Shown: positions 46,519 to 55,935, numbered from the stretch's first letter. The stretch: 64,000 bases of DNA from an uncultured Pelagimonas sp. (GCA_947497905.1 CANMIH010000007.1:124001-188000), one strand, 5' to 3'. Numbers and translations are program-made. Notes: a model not told the origin generated them from the sequence alone.

Positions 46519-47124
46519 ATGACGCGTTTCACATATATTTACGACACCTACTGCGGCTGGTGCTATGGCGCCTTACCTGTGATTGATGCGCTGATCGAAA
46601 GCGGTGTGGATGTCACCATGATGCACCGTCATTTGTTCCGGGGCCCAAATGCGCACCGTATGGGCGATGGCTTTAGCAAATTGGCATTGCAATACGACCG
46701 CCGCATTCAACAGCTGACCGGTCAAAAATTCAGTGACGCCTATGTTGAGAATATCCTGGGAAACCCCAATGAAGTGCTGGAGTCTGGCCTGACCGCACAA
46801 GCGGCTGCCCTGGTCCATGACCAGGGCGCAAAAGCTGAGCTCAAACTGGCCCAGGCCCTACAAAAGGCACGTTATGTCGCCGGTATTTCAGCTGCCAACA
46901 GCGACTTGGTTCGCAAGGTACTGGCTGAGTTCGGCGTAGGTCGTGCCTTGGATGAAGGCAAAGGCCCAGCCCGGAAAATCAGCGCGGAAGCCGCAAAATT
47001 GCAAGCCAGCGCTGGTGCGCAAGGTGTTCCAACCCTGTTGCAGCACACAGGTGGCAAAACAACCCAAGTTAACATTTCAACCTACTACGACCTCCCCGAA
47101 GAGATCGCGGCTTTGGCCGCATAA
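46519..47124 (+). CDS. DsbA-like (FrnE-type) thioredoxin-fold protein
   Basis: The 201-residue protein begins MTRFTYIYDTYCGWCYGALP with a CXXC (CGWC) motif and ends with a cis-Pro loop (AQGVPTLLQ). There is no signal peptide, so it is a cytoplasmic DsbA-family dithiol oxidoreductase like FrnE. A glutathione-dependent isomerase-type role is also possible. It starts the operon facing LysR, ahead of MBL, DoxX and dioxygenase-like genes, suggesting oxidative or electrophile stress. Confidence 0.85.
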   Translation: MTRFTYIYDTYCGWCYGALPVIDALIESGVDVTMMHRHLFRGPNAHRMGDGFSKLALQYDRRIQQLTGQKFSDAYVENILGNPNEVLESGLTAQAAALVHDQGAKAELKLAQALQKARYVAGISAANSDLVRKVLAEFGVGRALDEGKGPARKISAEAAKLQASAGAQGVPTLLQHTGGKTTQVNISTYYDLPEEIAALAA

Positions 47125-47138
47125 CAAAGAGCATCCTT

Positions 47139-48002
47139 ATGAAAACGACTCTCACCTTCGCAGCCGCAGCGCTGCTTTCCACCACAGCCTCCGCGGCTGA
47201 TCTGACTATCACCAACTTCACTCCAAACGAGGGTAGCCTGTTTCCGGTGGCTTCAAGTCTGATCGAAGGCCCAAATGAGGTCATCCTCGTCGACGCGCAG
47301 TTTGAAAAAGACGACGCCGAGCAACTGGTCGAGATGATCAAAGCAACCGGCAAGTCCCTGACAACCGTTTATGTCAGCCACAAAGACCCGGATTTCTATT
47401 TCGGTCTGGACGCGGTCCGTGCAGCCTATCCGGATGTCAAAATTGTCGCGACGCCTGAAACCGTGAAAGGCATCGAGCAAACCATCCAGATCAAGTATGA
47501 CTTTTGGGGGCCAATCTTGGAAGGCAACGCCCCTTCGGAGCTGATTGTGCCTGAAGTGATGGAAGGTGACAGCCTGACAGTTGATGGCGAACCCGTTCAG
47601 GTGATCGGCCTCGACGGTCATGACCCGGTCCACACTTTCCTCTGGGTGCCTTCCGAAAAGACCGTGTTGGGCGGTGTTGTTCTTTATGAAAACCTGCATG
47701 TCTGGATGGCTGATACTGCAACGCCTGAGAGTCGTCATAAGTGGCGTGCCACGCTGGATCAGCTTCTGGCCCTGAACCCTGAGCGGATTTTTCCAGGGCA
47801 CGTCATTGGTGACAGTGCCGAAGACGCAAGCATCGTTGACTTCACCAAAGCGTATATTGCTGCCTTTGAAGCCGCTGCCAAAACTGCGGAATCTTCCGTT
47901 GAACTAACAGCTGCAATGAAGGCCGCTTACCCAACCTTTGAAAACGTGAGCGACCTGGAGCTGGGTGCCAAAGTCGTCAAAGGCGAGCGTTCCTGGCCGT
48001 AA
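47139..48002 (+). CDS. Periplasmic metallo-beta-lactamase-fold protein with altered metal motif
   Basis: A signal peptide (MKTTLTFAAAALLSTTASA, cut near 20) leads a 287-residue MBL fold. The usual HXHXDH motif appears as SHKDPDFYFG, so the second His and the final His are Asp and Phe. Later VIGLDGHDPVHTFLWVPSEK and PERIFPGHVIGD are retained. Metal binding and hydrolase activity may be changed or absent. It is 14 nt after the DsbA-like gene. A second, canonical MBL protein ends the operon. Confidence 0.85.
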   Translation: MKTTLTFAAAALLSTTASAADLTITNFTPNEGSLFPVASSLIEGPNEVILVDAQFEKDDAEQLVEMIKATGKSLTTVYVSHKDPDFYFGLDAVRAAYPDVKIVATPETVKGIEQTIQIKYDFWGPILEGNAPSELIVPEVMEGDSLTVDGEPVQVIGLDGHDPVHTFLWVPSEKTVLGGVVLYENLHVWMADTATPESRHKWRATLDQLLALNPERIFPGHVIGDSAEDASIVDFTKAYIAAFEAAAKTAESSVELTAAMKAAYPTFENVSDLELGAKVVKGERSWP

Positions 48003-48105
48003 GTGCCGAATTGGTGTCATCAGCTGACTAGTTAGGTAAACGAAATTCGACAAGCGGTGTGGGGGCAGCACGCTCCCACACCTGATCTCCAGCCATTTCT
48101 CAGGA

Positions 48106-48507
48106 ATGAATAAAATGATTGAAACACTGGAAAAACAATCCGGGCGGGTTCTAGGCATCTTGCGGATCATGACAGGCCTTCTTTTTCTGGCGCATGGCAC
48201 GCAGAAAATCCTCAACTTCCCCGCACCGCCAGAGTGGGAACTCGTGGCTTTCTCGATGCCATGGATTGCTGGTATCATGGAGCTGATCGGTGGCTCTTTG
48301 ATTGTTCTGGGCCTTTTCACGCGTCCGGTGGCATTCCTACTGTCGGGTTTGATGGCGAGCGCCTATTTCATCGCTCATGCCCCGCAGAACTTTTACCCGA
48401 TCCTGAATGGTGGCGATGCCGCAATTCTGTACTGCTTTGTTTTTCTTTACTTCGTGTTTTCCGGCCCCGGTCGTTGGAGCTTTGACGCGAAGCTAGGTCG
48501 CGGATAA
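48106..48507 (+). CDS. DoxX family membrane protein
   Basis: The 133-residue protein has four hydrophobic helices and DoxX/DUF-type motifs (ILRIMTGLLFLAHGTQKILN; AGIMELIGGSLIVLGLFTRP; MASAYFIAHAP). DoxX proteins are quinone-linked membrane subunits implicated in thiol and oxidative-stress handling. In this operon it likely links redox chemistry of the DsbA/MBL proteins to the membrane quinone pool. Confidence 0.87.
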   Translation: MNKMIETLEKQSGRVLGILRIMTGLLFLAHGTQKILNFPAPPEWELVAFSMPWIAGIMELIGGSLIVLGLFTRPVAFLLSGLMASAYFIAHAPQNFYPILNGGDAAILYCFVFLYFVFSGPGRWSFDAKLGRG

Positions 48508-48522
48508 TCGAGGAGAAGATTA

Positions 48523-49146
48523 ATGACCCATTCAAACCTGCGTCGTAAAATTCTGACTGGAATGGCTTCCGTTTCGGGGAGTCTGTTTTTGTCGCGAACC
48601 GCCTTGGCAGCTGAGCTGACACCGCGCGCAACAGAAGGGCCATTTTATCCAACGGGTTCCATGCGCATGACAGACACCGACAATGACTTGGTTAAGGTCG
48701 CGGGGCTAGTGCGCTAGGCGGGCGGGGAAATCATCACGCTCCAAGGCCAGATAACAGATCGCGATGGAGCTCCCTTGCCAGGGGCACGCATCGAAATCTG
48801 GCAGTGTGACGTGAATGGAAAGTACCTGCACCCCGGTGACAATCGTTTGGTGGCCTATGATCAAGGCTTTCAGGGCTTTGGCCATAACATCACAGATGAC
48901 GCCGGAAACTATGCTTTCCGCACGATCAAGCCGACCAAATACCCGGGACGCACACCGCATATTCATGTGAAAGTCTTTGACGGAAATCGAGAACTGCTGA
49001 CCACCCAGTTCTACGTGGCTGGCAACCCCGACAATGCAAGAGACAACCTTTATCGCAGAATGTCGAAAGCTGATGCCGAGGCTGTCTCCATGACGTTCAC
49101 CAAAGGGCCAAAGGGCCCAGAGACCATCGTAAACATTGTTGTCTGA
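48523..49146 (+). pseudogene. Intradiol ring-cleavage dioxygenase-like protein with an in-frame amber codon
   Basis: One frame of 207 codons runs from MTHSNLRRKILTGM to ETIVNIVV, interrupted only by TAG at 48715-48717 (VAGLVR-stop-AGGEIITLQG). A Tat-like signal (RRKILTGMASVSGSLFLSR) is present. The chain is protocatechuate-dioxygenase-like: GPFYPTG, GARIEIWQCDVNGKYLHPGD with a ligand Tyr, and GRTPHIHVKVFD with the two ligand His residues. All iron ligands survive, so it is either newly inactivated or read through. It would be an exported aromatic-ring or quinone-modifying enzyme. Confidence 0.85.
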
Positions 49147-49178
49147 CGTTCTTGGTCAGATCAGGAAAGGTGCAGAAA

Positions 49179-50000
49179 ATGAAACACACTTTGATCTCGG
49201 GTGCTTTGGCAGTCCTGTCACCAGCCGTCACAGCTGCACAATCCGCTGATGACTTCACCTATGTTGCGGGCAATGTCTATTACTTCCAGAACGGCAGCTA
49301 CAATTCCCTTGTTGTGGCGACCGATGAAGGGACCGTGGTCGTCGATCCAAACGGGCGCATAGCCCGAAAGCTGCAGGACAACCTGCCCGCGCTGACGGAT
49401 CAGCCCGTGACGCATTTGATCTTTTCGCACTCCCATGGCGATCACGCCTCGGGTGGCGGAGCTTATGGTGACATTGAAGCCATCGCGTATGCGAACGCTC
49501 CGGCAAAACTGGGCGACGTCGACCTGGATGTTCAATTCGAACAGAAGCACAGCTTTCAGCTGGGCGGCAACACAATTGAGCTGACCTACCTTGGGCCAGG
49601 TGATGAAGTGGATATGATCGCCACGGTCGTGTGCCCTGAAAAAGTTGTCTTTTTTGTCGATGTCTCTGCACCCGAACGTATGTTCTACACCAGCCTGGGC
49701 GGAGACAATGTTGACGGTTGGTATCAGCAGATTCTCACTGCCGAAGCACTGGACTTCGATATCTTTGTGCCGGGTCACGGGCGTATGGGCAATCACAGCG
49801 ACCTGACAAATGTCAAGCTCTACATGGAAGAGTTGCGCGCAGATGTTCTGGCGGGACTAAAGGTCGGGAAATCAGCGAACCAATTGGCAAACGAGCTCAC
49901 CTACCCCGAGCGAAGTCACTGGCAGCAATATGATGCCTGGCGACCGAGCAATGTACGCGGAATGGCAGAGCATCTGATCCACAGCGGCGCAGTTGACTAA
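49179..50000 (+). CDS. Periplasmic metallo-beta-lactamase-fold hydrolase
   Basis: The ATG at 49179 (MKHTLISGALAVLSPAVTAA) has AGGAAAGG upstream and gives 273 residues with a signal peptide. The metal motif is canonical: HLIFSHSHGDHASGG, then LTYLGPGDEVDMIATV and FVPGHGRMGNHSD. It is 32 nt after the dioxygenase-like gene and ends the operon. Likely substrates are lactone or thioester products of oxidised aromatics or quinones; none is proven. Confidence 0.88.
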   Translation: MKHTLISGALAVLSPAVTAAQSADDFTYVAGNVYYFQNGSYNSLVVATDEGTVVVDPNGRIARKLQDNLPALTDQPVTHLIFSHSHGDHASGGGAYGDIEAIAYANAPAKLGDVDLDVQFEQKHSFQLGGNTIELTYLGPGDEVDMIATVVCPEKVVFFVDVSAPERMFYTSLGGDNVDGWYQQILTAEALDFDIFVPGHGRMGNHSDLTNVKLYMEELRADVLAGLKVGKSANQLANELTYPERSHWQQYDAWRPSNVRGMAEHLIHSGAVD

Positions 50001-50201
50001 TGAAAATTCCGCCGGTTTCGGATTTACATCACCCAGACCGGTAATCCCTTGAAAAAGCGCTGATAGCGATACTTATGCCATCCCAATGTCTTGAGCAGTC
50101 ATTCAAACAACCTGCAGAACCGGTCGGTTTGGGCTCAGAGCAGCTGATCCTCCCCCACAGAAGTGGTCCTCCGCTATGTTTAGGAAAACGGAGGATTCAC
50201 G

Positions 50202-50560
50202 ATGGTCAACAAGCGACCAAAGCCGGAAGAGATTGTCACGAAGTTACGGCAGGTTGAAGTTCTGACCGCGCAAGGAATGCCGCGTCTGGATGCGATCCGG
50301 CAGATTGGGGTGACTGAACAGACCTACTACCGCTGGAGTGCAGGCGGATAGTGAAAAGCGTCCAGTGGACGGTTTTCCCGCCAAACAAGTACGGAGGAAT
50401 TGGCACAGACCAATTGAAGGAACTGAAGCGACTACAGAAAGAGAATGAGCGTTTGCGCAAGGCGGTATCGGATCTGACTTTGGACAAGCTCATCTTGGCG
50501 GAAGCTGCAAAGGGAGTGAGGGGCGCCCCGGAAACGGTCATCAGACCGTTTCAGCCCTGA
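50202..50560 (+). pseudogene. IS3 orfA, interrupted
   Basis: MVNKRPKPEEIVTKLRQVEV starts a normal helix-turn-helix orfA (IRQIGVTEQTYYRW) but hits TAG at 50349 because 44-47 nt are inserted after YYRW. The later part (ELKRLQKENERLRKAVSDL, LDKLILAEAAKG) resumes in another frame. A hairpin block follows near the orfA/orfB junction. Confidence 0.85.
50337..50383. repeat. Palindromic insert in IS3 orfA
   Basis: About 44-47 nt between codons for YYRW and KYGG, absent from the related orfA at 10423 on. The centre is a 25-nt near-perfect palindrome of form GAAAAG-CGTCCA-G-TGGACG-GTTTTC (50353-50377), flanked by GGCGG/CCGCC. It aligns with insert 3 of the IS5 transposase. Confidence 0.75.
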
Positions 50561-50580
50561 ACGGGCGGAGCCCCTAAGCC
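50513..50580. repeat. Structured hairpin block at the IS3 orfA/orfB junction (copy 2)
   Basis: The core GAAACGGTC-ATCA-GACCGTTTC (50531-50552) and the outer GGGGC…GCCCC boundaries are nearly identical to 10691-10759. It stands where IS3 elements usually place the programmed frameshift between orfA and orfB, so it may either stimulate frameshifting or be an old insert. Confidence 0.7.
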
Positions 50581-50582
50581 CC

Positions 50583-51423
50583 GCTCGTCGCCGTGCTTGC
50601 ATTGATCGTGTTCGGGCTGAGTTGAATATCTCGGAACGTCCCGCTGCCCGGCAGTCGTTTGCAAAGCAAACGATGAGAGAGGGCTTGCCGCGTTCTGAAG
50701 CAACACCGATCCACGCAGCGTAAGGTGCCAGTTGGTCGTCCGGATGAAGAACGATTGGTGGCCGACATGATCGAGCTGACCCGGCAATATGGCCGCTACG
50801 GCTATCGTCGGATCGCAGCGCTGCTGAGAGATGGGGGCTGGCACGTTAACGACAAACGAGTCGAAAGGCTGTGGCGACGAGAGGGGCTGAAAGTGCCAAT
50901 GAAACAACCAAAGAAGGGGCGGCTCTGGCTGAATGACGGATCGTGTGTTCGGCTACGGCCAGAGTACCGTGATCATGTTTGGTCTTACGACTTCATCCAT
51001 TGCCGGACTGATGACGGTATGGCGTTCCGCACGCTCAACATCATCGACGAATACAGCCGGGAATGCCTGGCAATCCGCGTAGATCGCAGGCTGAACTCCG
51101 GCAACGTCATCGATGTGCTGAGCGACCTGCTCATCCTGCGCGGCGCGCCTTCGTTCATTCGGTCCGACAATGGCCCGGAGTTCGTTGCGCAGGCCGTGCA
51201 GGACTGGATCAAAGCTGTCGGTGCAAAGACGGCTTACATCGAACCCGGCTCTCCTTGGGAGAACGGATACTGCGAAAGCTTCTACAGCCTGCCAGAAGCT
51301 CAAATCCTGATCGAAGAATGGAGGAAACACTACAACACCAAACGCCCACATAGTGCTCTAGGCTACCACCCTCCGGCCACGGAAACCTTCGTCCAGATGG
51401 ACCAAAGGCCGGTCATGCACTAA
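50583..51423 (+). pseudogene. IS3 orfB (DDE transposase), interrupted and internally deleted
   Basis: The start (RRRACIDRVRAELNISERPA) is split from the body by a 40-nt insert that shifts the frame. The body has the full DD(35)E set: VWSYDFIHCRTDDG (first Asp), IRSDNGPEF (second Asp) and ENGYCESF (Glu), with exactly 35 residues between the last two. After CESF about 14 residues seen in the 41 kb relative (…GEIF) are missing. It ends QRPVMH. Not functional. Confidence 0.85.
50646..50685. repeat. Palindromic insert in IS3 orfB
   Basis: A 40-nt segment between codons for SERPA and the expected CRVLKQHRS. It contains the perfect 8-bp hairpin TCGTTTGC-AAA-GCAAACGA (50655-50673) and outer GCCC/GGGC. 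Its reverse complement resembles insert 1 of the IS5 transposase. Confidence 0.7.
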
Positions 51424-51516
51424 CAATCAAATTGGACCACTCAAGTGGGGCTGATCAAGGGCCAATAGATGACGAATGCTGCAAGGTCGATCGAAGCCCA
51501 ACCTTCAACCGGCTTG

Positions 51517-52296
51517 TTAGGGATATGTAGTGAAGCTCTCTTTCGCAAAGGTCAAAATCGGATGATCCACATGGGGCGTCCTGCTTTGACGAACCCCGAC
51601 CTGGAACACGGGGGCAATGATTTCGGGGACGAGAACGTCAGTGGGCGTACCGAACGCGGCGAGCTGGCCCGCATTTAACACCGCAACGCGGTCGCAGGCG
51701 AATGCATGGTTGAGGTCATGAAGGGCCAGAGCAACGGTTCCTTGCTGCGCCTTGACCCAGTCCATTATCGCGATCTGATGACGGATATCGAGATGGTTGG
51801 TCGGCTCGTCGAGGAGAAAGGCCTGGGGTGTCTGGGCTAGAACGCGGGCGATATGGACGCGTTGTTTTTCTCCACCAGAAAGCGCATTGAACAGTTTGTT
51901 TTTGTAGCTTTCAATAGCCATTTGCTGCATCGCTGCCTCGACGATGTCTCTGTCTTTTGCTCCGAATGGCGTCGCGAAGGACAGCCATGGTGTGCGACCG
52001 AGTTTGACGGCTTCGCGGACGGGGATTGCATCAGTTGTGCCCGCCTCTTGCGTGACAAATCCAAGACGCTGAGCGAGTTTGCGCCTCGGCAGGCGGTCGA
52101 CGCGGTCGCCCCCGATGGTGATATGGCCACTATCTGCAGCCAGAAGCCCGGCAATGACGCGCAGGAGTGTTGATTTACCCGATCCGTTGGGTCCGATCAG
52201 TGCCAGTGACTGCCCGGCCTCAATGCTGAGTGAAACGTCACGCAGGATAGGTTTTCCCGAAATCGATTTGGAAATGTTGTCAGCCTGAATGCGCAC
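51517..52296 (-). CDS. Iron-siderophore/cobalamin ABC transporter ATP-binding protein
   Basis: The GTG at 52296 (RIQADNISKSISGKPI follows) has CGGAG upstream and is preferred to the ATG at 52323; the product is 259 residues. Walker A is GPNGSGKST, signature LSGGEKQRVHIARV, Walker B AFLLDEPTNHLD and switch LALHDLNHAF. It is the FecE/FhuC/BtuD type. Its start overlaps the permease stop by 17 nt, so the three importer genes form an operon. Confidence 0.9.
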   Translation of the reverse strand: MRIQADNISKSISGKPILRDVSLSIEAGQSLALIGPNGSGKSTLLRVIAGLLAADSGHITIGGDRVDRLPRRKLAQRLGFVTQEAGTTDAIPVREAVKLGRTPWLSFATPFGAKDRDIVEAAMQQMAIESYKNKLFNALSGGEKQRVHIARVLAQTPQAFLLDEPTNHLDIRHQIAIMDWVKAQQGTVALALHDLNHAFACDRVAVLNAGQLAAFGTPTDVLVPEIIAPVFQVGVRQSRTPHVDHPILTFAKESFTTYP

Positions 52297-53335
52297 GGGA
52301 ACTCCGAACCAGAATGATGGCAAAAGCGGGTGCGCCGACCAGTGCGGTCACGACACCGATGGGCAGGGTTTGCCCGGGGATCAACATGCGGGCCACGATG
52401 TCTGCGAGGATGAGGAAAATGCCTCCTGCCAGCGCGGTTGCAGGGATCAGACGCAGGTGCCCTACGCCTACGAGAAAGCGCATAGCATGGGGAACAACGA
52501 GACCAACAAAGCCAATGGCGCCTGTCATCGAGACCATGACGGCAGTGAGAAGGGCAGTGGTGGAGATCAGGACCCCCATCACCAAGCCTGTGCGAATGCC
52601 CATGGACTGCGCCGCTTCGCGACCGAAGGTCATAGCATCGAGAGCACGGAAGTGGAGGAAAATGATAGCGGACCCAATCAGTGTAATTGGTACAGCAAGA
52701 TAAACGTCGGGCCAGCGGCTGCCCGAGAGGTTTCCCATCATCCAGAACATAATGCCGCGCGCCTGGTTGGCGTCAGCTGATTTGGCGATGATGAGGGCTG
52801 TGAGCGCATGGAAAAGCTGAGCTCCTGCAACACCTGCAAGAAGGAGCGCTAGGCTGGACGTGGCTTGGGCGGAGTTGCCGCGCGCCATGCGGGCGAGCCA
52901 TGCGACAAAGCCAAAGGCAAGCATGGCACCGATAAAGGCACCCCCAGAGAGGGACAAGGCTCCCGCACCGAAGCCAAGGATCGCAACAGCGACAGCCCCT
53001 GTAGATGCCCCTGCAGACAGCCCAAGGATATAGGGATCAGAGAGCGGGTTGCGCAGCAGCGCTTGTAAAACCACTCCACTGAGTGCGAGCGACGCGCCGC
53101 AGGACAGCGCAATAATCGCGCGGGGGAGGCGGTAGCTCCACAAGATGCCATGATCTATGGGATTGACCTCGCGTGCGGGATAGCCGGCTTCGATCCTGAG
53201 GACCGCCCAGATGTCAGCGAGGGGAATCCGCGTTTCGCCGATGACAAGCGCAAAGCCAAGGGCGGCCACCATGATGGCCACCCCGATCAGAAGTGTTAGG
53301 GCGGGGCGTACCCCGCCAAATGCAAACTGCATCAC
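52280..53335 (-). CDS. FecCD-family ABC transporter permease
   Basis: The 351-residue protein has about 10 helices and the FecCD marks YRLPRAIIALSCGASLALSG (about 70), RNPLSDPYILGLSAGASTGA, and IGFVGLVVPHAMRFLVG near the ATPase-contact loop. It is the channel for ferric-siderophore, heme or vitamin B12. It overlaps the binding-protein gene by 4 nt. Confidence 0.93.
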   Translation of the reverse strand: MMQFAFGGVRPALTLLIGVAIMVAALGFALVIGETRIPLADIWAVLRIEAGYPAREVNPIDHGILWSYRLPRAIIALSCGASLALSGVVLQALLRNPLSDPYILGLSAGASTGAVAVAILGFGAGALSLSGGAFIGAMLAFGFVAWLARMARGNSAQATSSLALLLAGVAGAQLFHALTALIIAKSADANQARGIMFWMMGNLSGSRWPDVYLAVPITLIGSAIIFLHFRALDAMTFGREAAQSMGIRTGLVMGVLISTTALLTAVMVSMTGAIGFVGLVVPHAMRFLVGVGHLRLIPATALAGGIFLILADIVARMLIPGQTLPIGVVTALVGAPAFAIILVRSSRAHSG

Positions 53336-54333
53336 TTGGACACAGCCTTTTCCATTGCGTCGGCCAACAGTTCAAGGCCCGAAATGGTTCGGATCGTGGC
53401 ATCCATGGCGTGTGCGTCAAGCACCAGAACACGTCCCTCTTTCACGGCGTCCATATGGCGGGCGACCGGATCGGTTGCGAGGAAATCCTTTTTTACGTCG
53501 ATGGCATCGGCAGGGAATTTGCGACGCTGCAAATCAGCCAAAACGACATACGTGGGGTTTGCCTTCGCAAGAGTTTCCCACCCGACGGTCGGCCACTCTT
53601 CGCTAGAATCCACAACGTTTTCGATGCCGAGCTGTTTCATGATGAAGCCAGGTGCCCCTTTGGCCCCCGCTACATAGGGGTCGGCGTCCATCTTAGCGCT
53701 CGAGAACCAGAACAGCGCAGACGTGTCGGTCAGATCAAGCGCCTTCGCCCGTTCGATTGCGGCAAATTCGCGTGCTTTGAGATCGGCTACGGCTTTTTTG
53801 CCGGCTTCGGGCACACCGAAGATTTGCGACAGCTCGATGAGGCCCTGATAGATTACCTCGGTTGAAATGAGTTCCTTGCGCGTTCCGTCTACGCCAACGC
53901 TGTTGTCCTTGCCGACACAGTCTGCGGGCCAGATATAGGTGGGTACCGAGAGGTCGTGGAACTGTTCACGTGTTCCGACCGAACCTTTTGGCCCGACATA
54001 CCATTCGTATTGGCTGGCTACGAGCCCAGGACGTTTGTTCACGACGGCCTCAAAGCTCGGCGTGTTGTCCGCCAGACGCTCGACTTTGGCATTCACTTCG
54101 GCGAATTCTGGCAGCACATCAGTGAACCAAACGGCGGTGCCTGCGACTTTGTCACCTAGCCCCAGGAGATACAGCGCTTCGGACGTTGCCTGACCGATGC
54201 TGACCACACTTTCGGGCGCAGCATCGTACGTCACTGTGTGACCGCAGTTCTCGATGGTCAGAGGGTAGTCCTGTGCCATGGCCATACTTGCCGAGAGGGT
54301 AGCGACTGCTACACCGTGGGAGATTTTGTTCAT
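53332..54333 (-). CDS. ABC transporter periplasmic iron-siderophore/cobalamin-binding protein
   Basis: The 333-residue protein has a signal peptide ([20 protein letters not shown], cut near 21) and the two-lobed class III binding fold ([57 protein letters not shown]). Two cysteines are present (ENCGHT; ADCVGK). It likely presents a ferric or corrinoid ligand to the permease. It starts 74 nt below a palindromic site that may bind a metalloregulator. Confidence 0.88.
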   Translation of the reverse strand: MNKISHGVAVATLSASMAMAQDYPLTIENCGHTVTYDAAPESVVSIGQATSEALYLLGLGDKVAGTAVWFTDVLPEFAEVNAKVERLADNTPSFEAVVNKRPGLVASQYEWYVGPKGSVGTREQFHDLSVPTYIWPADCVGKDNSVGVDGTRKELISTEVIYQGLIELSQIFGVPEAGKKAVADLKAREFAAIERAKALDLTDTSALFWFSSAKMDADPYVAGAKGAPGFIMKQLGIENVVDSSEEWPTVGWETLAKANPTYVVLADLQRRKFPADAIDVKKDFLATDPVARHMDAVKEGRVLVLDAHAMDATIRTISGLELLADAMEKAVSK

Positions 54334-54406
54334 GGTATATGTTCCGATCGAGGTGTTATGCAGGGAGTCGCTGGCTACATGCTGCGACCAATTCCCGACG
54401 CTTTAT

Positions 54407-54419
54407 GTAATGATATAAC
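54407..54419 (-). promoter_or_regulatory. Candidate metalloregulator site upstream of the importer operon
   Basis: GTAATGATATAAC has partial dyad symmetry (GTNATNNNATNAC), like Fur/Zur-type boxes, and lies 74 nt before the binding-protein start on the minus strand. The match is short and could be chance. Confidence 0.3.
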
Positions 54420-54465
54420 GTTGCAATCAAGGATGAAATGTTGCCATGTCGGGAATGGAGCTGAA

Positions 54466-54804
54466 CCCCTGACAGCGCGTAGGCTTCCTGCGTCGTCAAA
54501 AACAGAGCAGCGGGCGAAAGCACTGGCGGTGGTGCGCTCTGTGGGTTGGGAAGAGGTTGATCCTATGACGCGACCAACGGAGCTTTCTATCGGCCAATGC
54601 CAGCGTGTGGCCATCGCACGGGCCACCGTTACACGTCCCGCTTTGATTGTCGCTGATGAGCCCACGAGCGCATTAGACAGCGTTTCTATTCAAAAGGTTA
54701 GCATCTTGTTGCGTAAAGCTGCAACCCAGGGGGCTGCTCTGTTGGTGGTCAGCCACGACCTCAGGTTTCTAAGCCGTTTGGCCGACAGAACAGTTGTGCT
54801 TTAA
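54466..54804 (+). pseudogene. ABC ATPase C-terminal fragment
   Basis: The frame reads [20 protein letters not shown], then [19 protein letters not shown] (signature), [16 protein letters not shown] (Walker B and D-loop) and [21 protein letters not shown] (switch). The Walker A half is missing, so it is a truncated oppF/nickel-type ATPase relic. It is convergent-free and follows the importer promoter directly, which suggests a deletion junction near 54460. The 246 nt after it hold nothing seen. Confidence 0.75.
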
Positions 54805-55050
54805 ACTTGGAATGAATGGATCTTAGGTTAAGTCATTTCTGCAAGCAGTGTCTCTAGACGGTGTGGTGCCTGATGATCAATTCTTCGAAGCATCTTGCAT
54901 ACGTTGTTGTTGTTTCAGGCTATACCTCAGATGTGGTCCGAAGAGGTTGTAAGAAGCCTCTGGCACCTGTCCGTTGGGTTTGGACATTTAATGTCGATTT
55001 TCAAACTTGAGACGTAACAAACTCGTTGAACATTGCGGACGAAACGCAGT

Positions 55051-55935
55051 TCAGTCGGGTTTTGCCTTTAGAACCCGATGAGGGGTGACGGTTGCAGCCC
55101 ACATAGCCACAAGAATGACCATTGTGGACAAATAGAATGATCCTTTAGGGAGAATATCAAAGAGCAAGAAATCTCCCAAAACTGCAAATATCAGGGAAAG
55201 ATATTCAAACGGTGCTAGCTTAGAAATCTCGCTCTGCTGCAGGGCCAGCGTCATCATGATATGGGCAATTCCTCCGGCAAATCCAGCACCACAAAGATAT
55301 AGAAGCTGCAAAGGGTCGGGGGTGATCCAACCCCAAAATACTGAAATACCTCCAGCACAGGCGCAGGTCAGAGCGAAATAGAATGCAATGGCGCCAGCGT
55401 TCTCGGTCTGAGCTAAACTGCGGACCTGTATTTTGGCACCCGCGGTGAAAACCGCCATGATCAAGGCAAGCCCGACCCCAAAGAGATAGAGTTGGTCCAC
55501 ATGAGTGGATTGAAGTTCGGGTAGCACCAACACCAGCATGCCTGTAAATCCTAGGACCACAGCAAACCACCGCATCGCATTTACCTCTTCACTCAGGAGA
55601 ATGCGCGCGAGAACAACCGCCAATACTGGTGCCAGGTAACCAATGATCGAAGCATGTGCGAGTGGGAGGAATTTGAGCGAGGCGAAGGAGGCAAAAAGCG
55701 CCGTGCAGCCCAAAAGGCAGCGCATGATATGCGCAAAGGGCCGTTTTGTTTTTAATCCCTTTGGGAAATCCCGTGTCCACATCAAGAACAGAACCAATGG
55801 AAGCAGAGCGATAGCACTGCGAAAGAACACCACCTGTCCAAGCGGCACTTCATCAGCGAGTAATTTCACGAACACCACCATGACCGTGAAAAAGAAGGTT
55901 GCGCCGATACGTAACGCAATGCCAGTTGCTTCCAT
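55051..55935 (-). CDS. EamA/DMT-family transporter
   Basis: The ATG at 55935 (MEATGIALRIGATFFFTVMV) with AAGAGAAAAT upstream gives 294 residues and ten helices in two EamA repeats (RCLLGCTALFASFASLKFLP; ALQQSEISKLAPFEYLSLIF). It is an RhtA/YdcZ-like metabolite or drug exporter. It is intact, unlike the EamA gene at 26-27 kb. No functional neighbour specifies the cargo. Confidence 0.88.
   Translation of the reverse strand: MEATGIALRIGATFFFTVMVVFVKLLADEVPLGQVVFFRSAIALLPLVLFLMWTRDFPKGLKTKRPFAHIMRCLLGCTALFASFASLKFLPLAHASIIGYLAPVLAVVLARILLSEEVNAMRWFAVVLGFTGMLVLVLPELQSTHVDQLYLFGVGLALIMAVFTAGAKIQVRSLAQTENAGAIAFYFALTCACAGGISVFWGWITPDPLQLLYLCGAGFAGGIAHIMMTLALQQSEISKLAPFEYLSLIFAVLGDFLLFDILPKGSFYLSTMVILVAMWAATVTPHRVLKAKPD

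Larger units (their letters stand above)
50145..51457 (+). mobile_element. IS3-family element, damaged
   Basis: The inverted-repeat ends TGATC…CCCCAC…AGTGGTCC (left, 50145) and its counterpart (right, to 51457) delimit 1,313 bp. OrfA and orfB are both disrupted by palindromic inserts, and orfB has lost about 14 codons after the catalytic Glu. No clean target duplication is visible. It sits between the MBL operon and the ABC-importer genes. A right-end remnant of a relative lies at 40951-41140 and a left-end fragment at 10354-10822. Confidence 0.88.
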
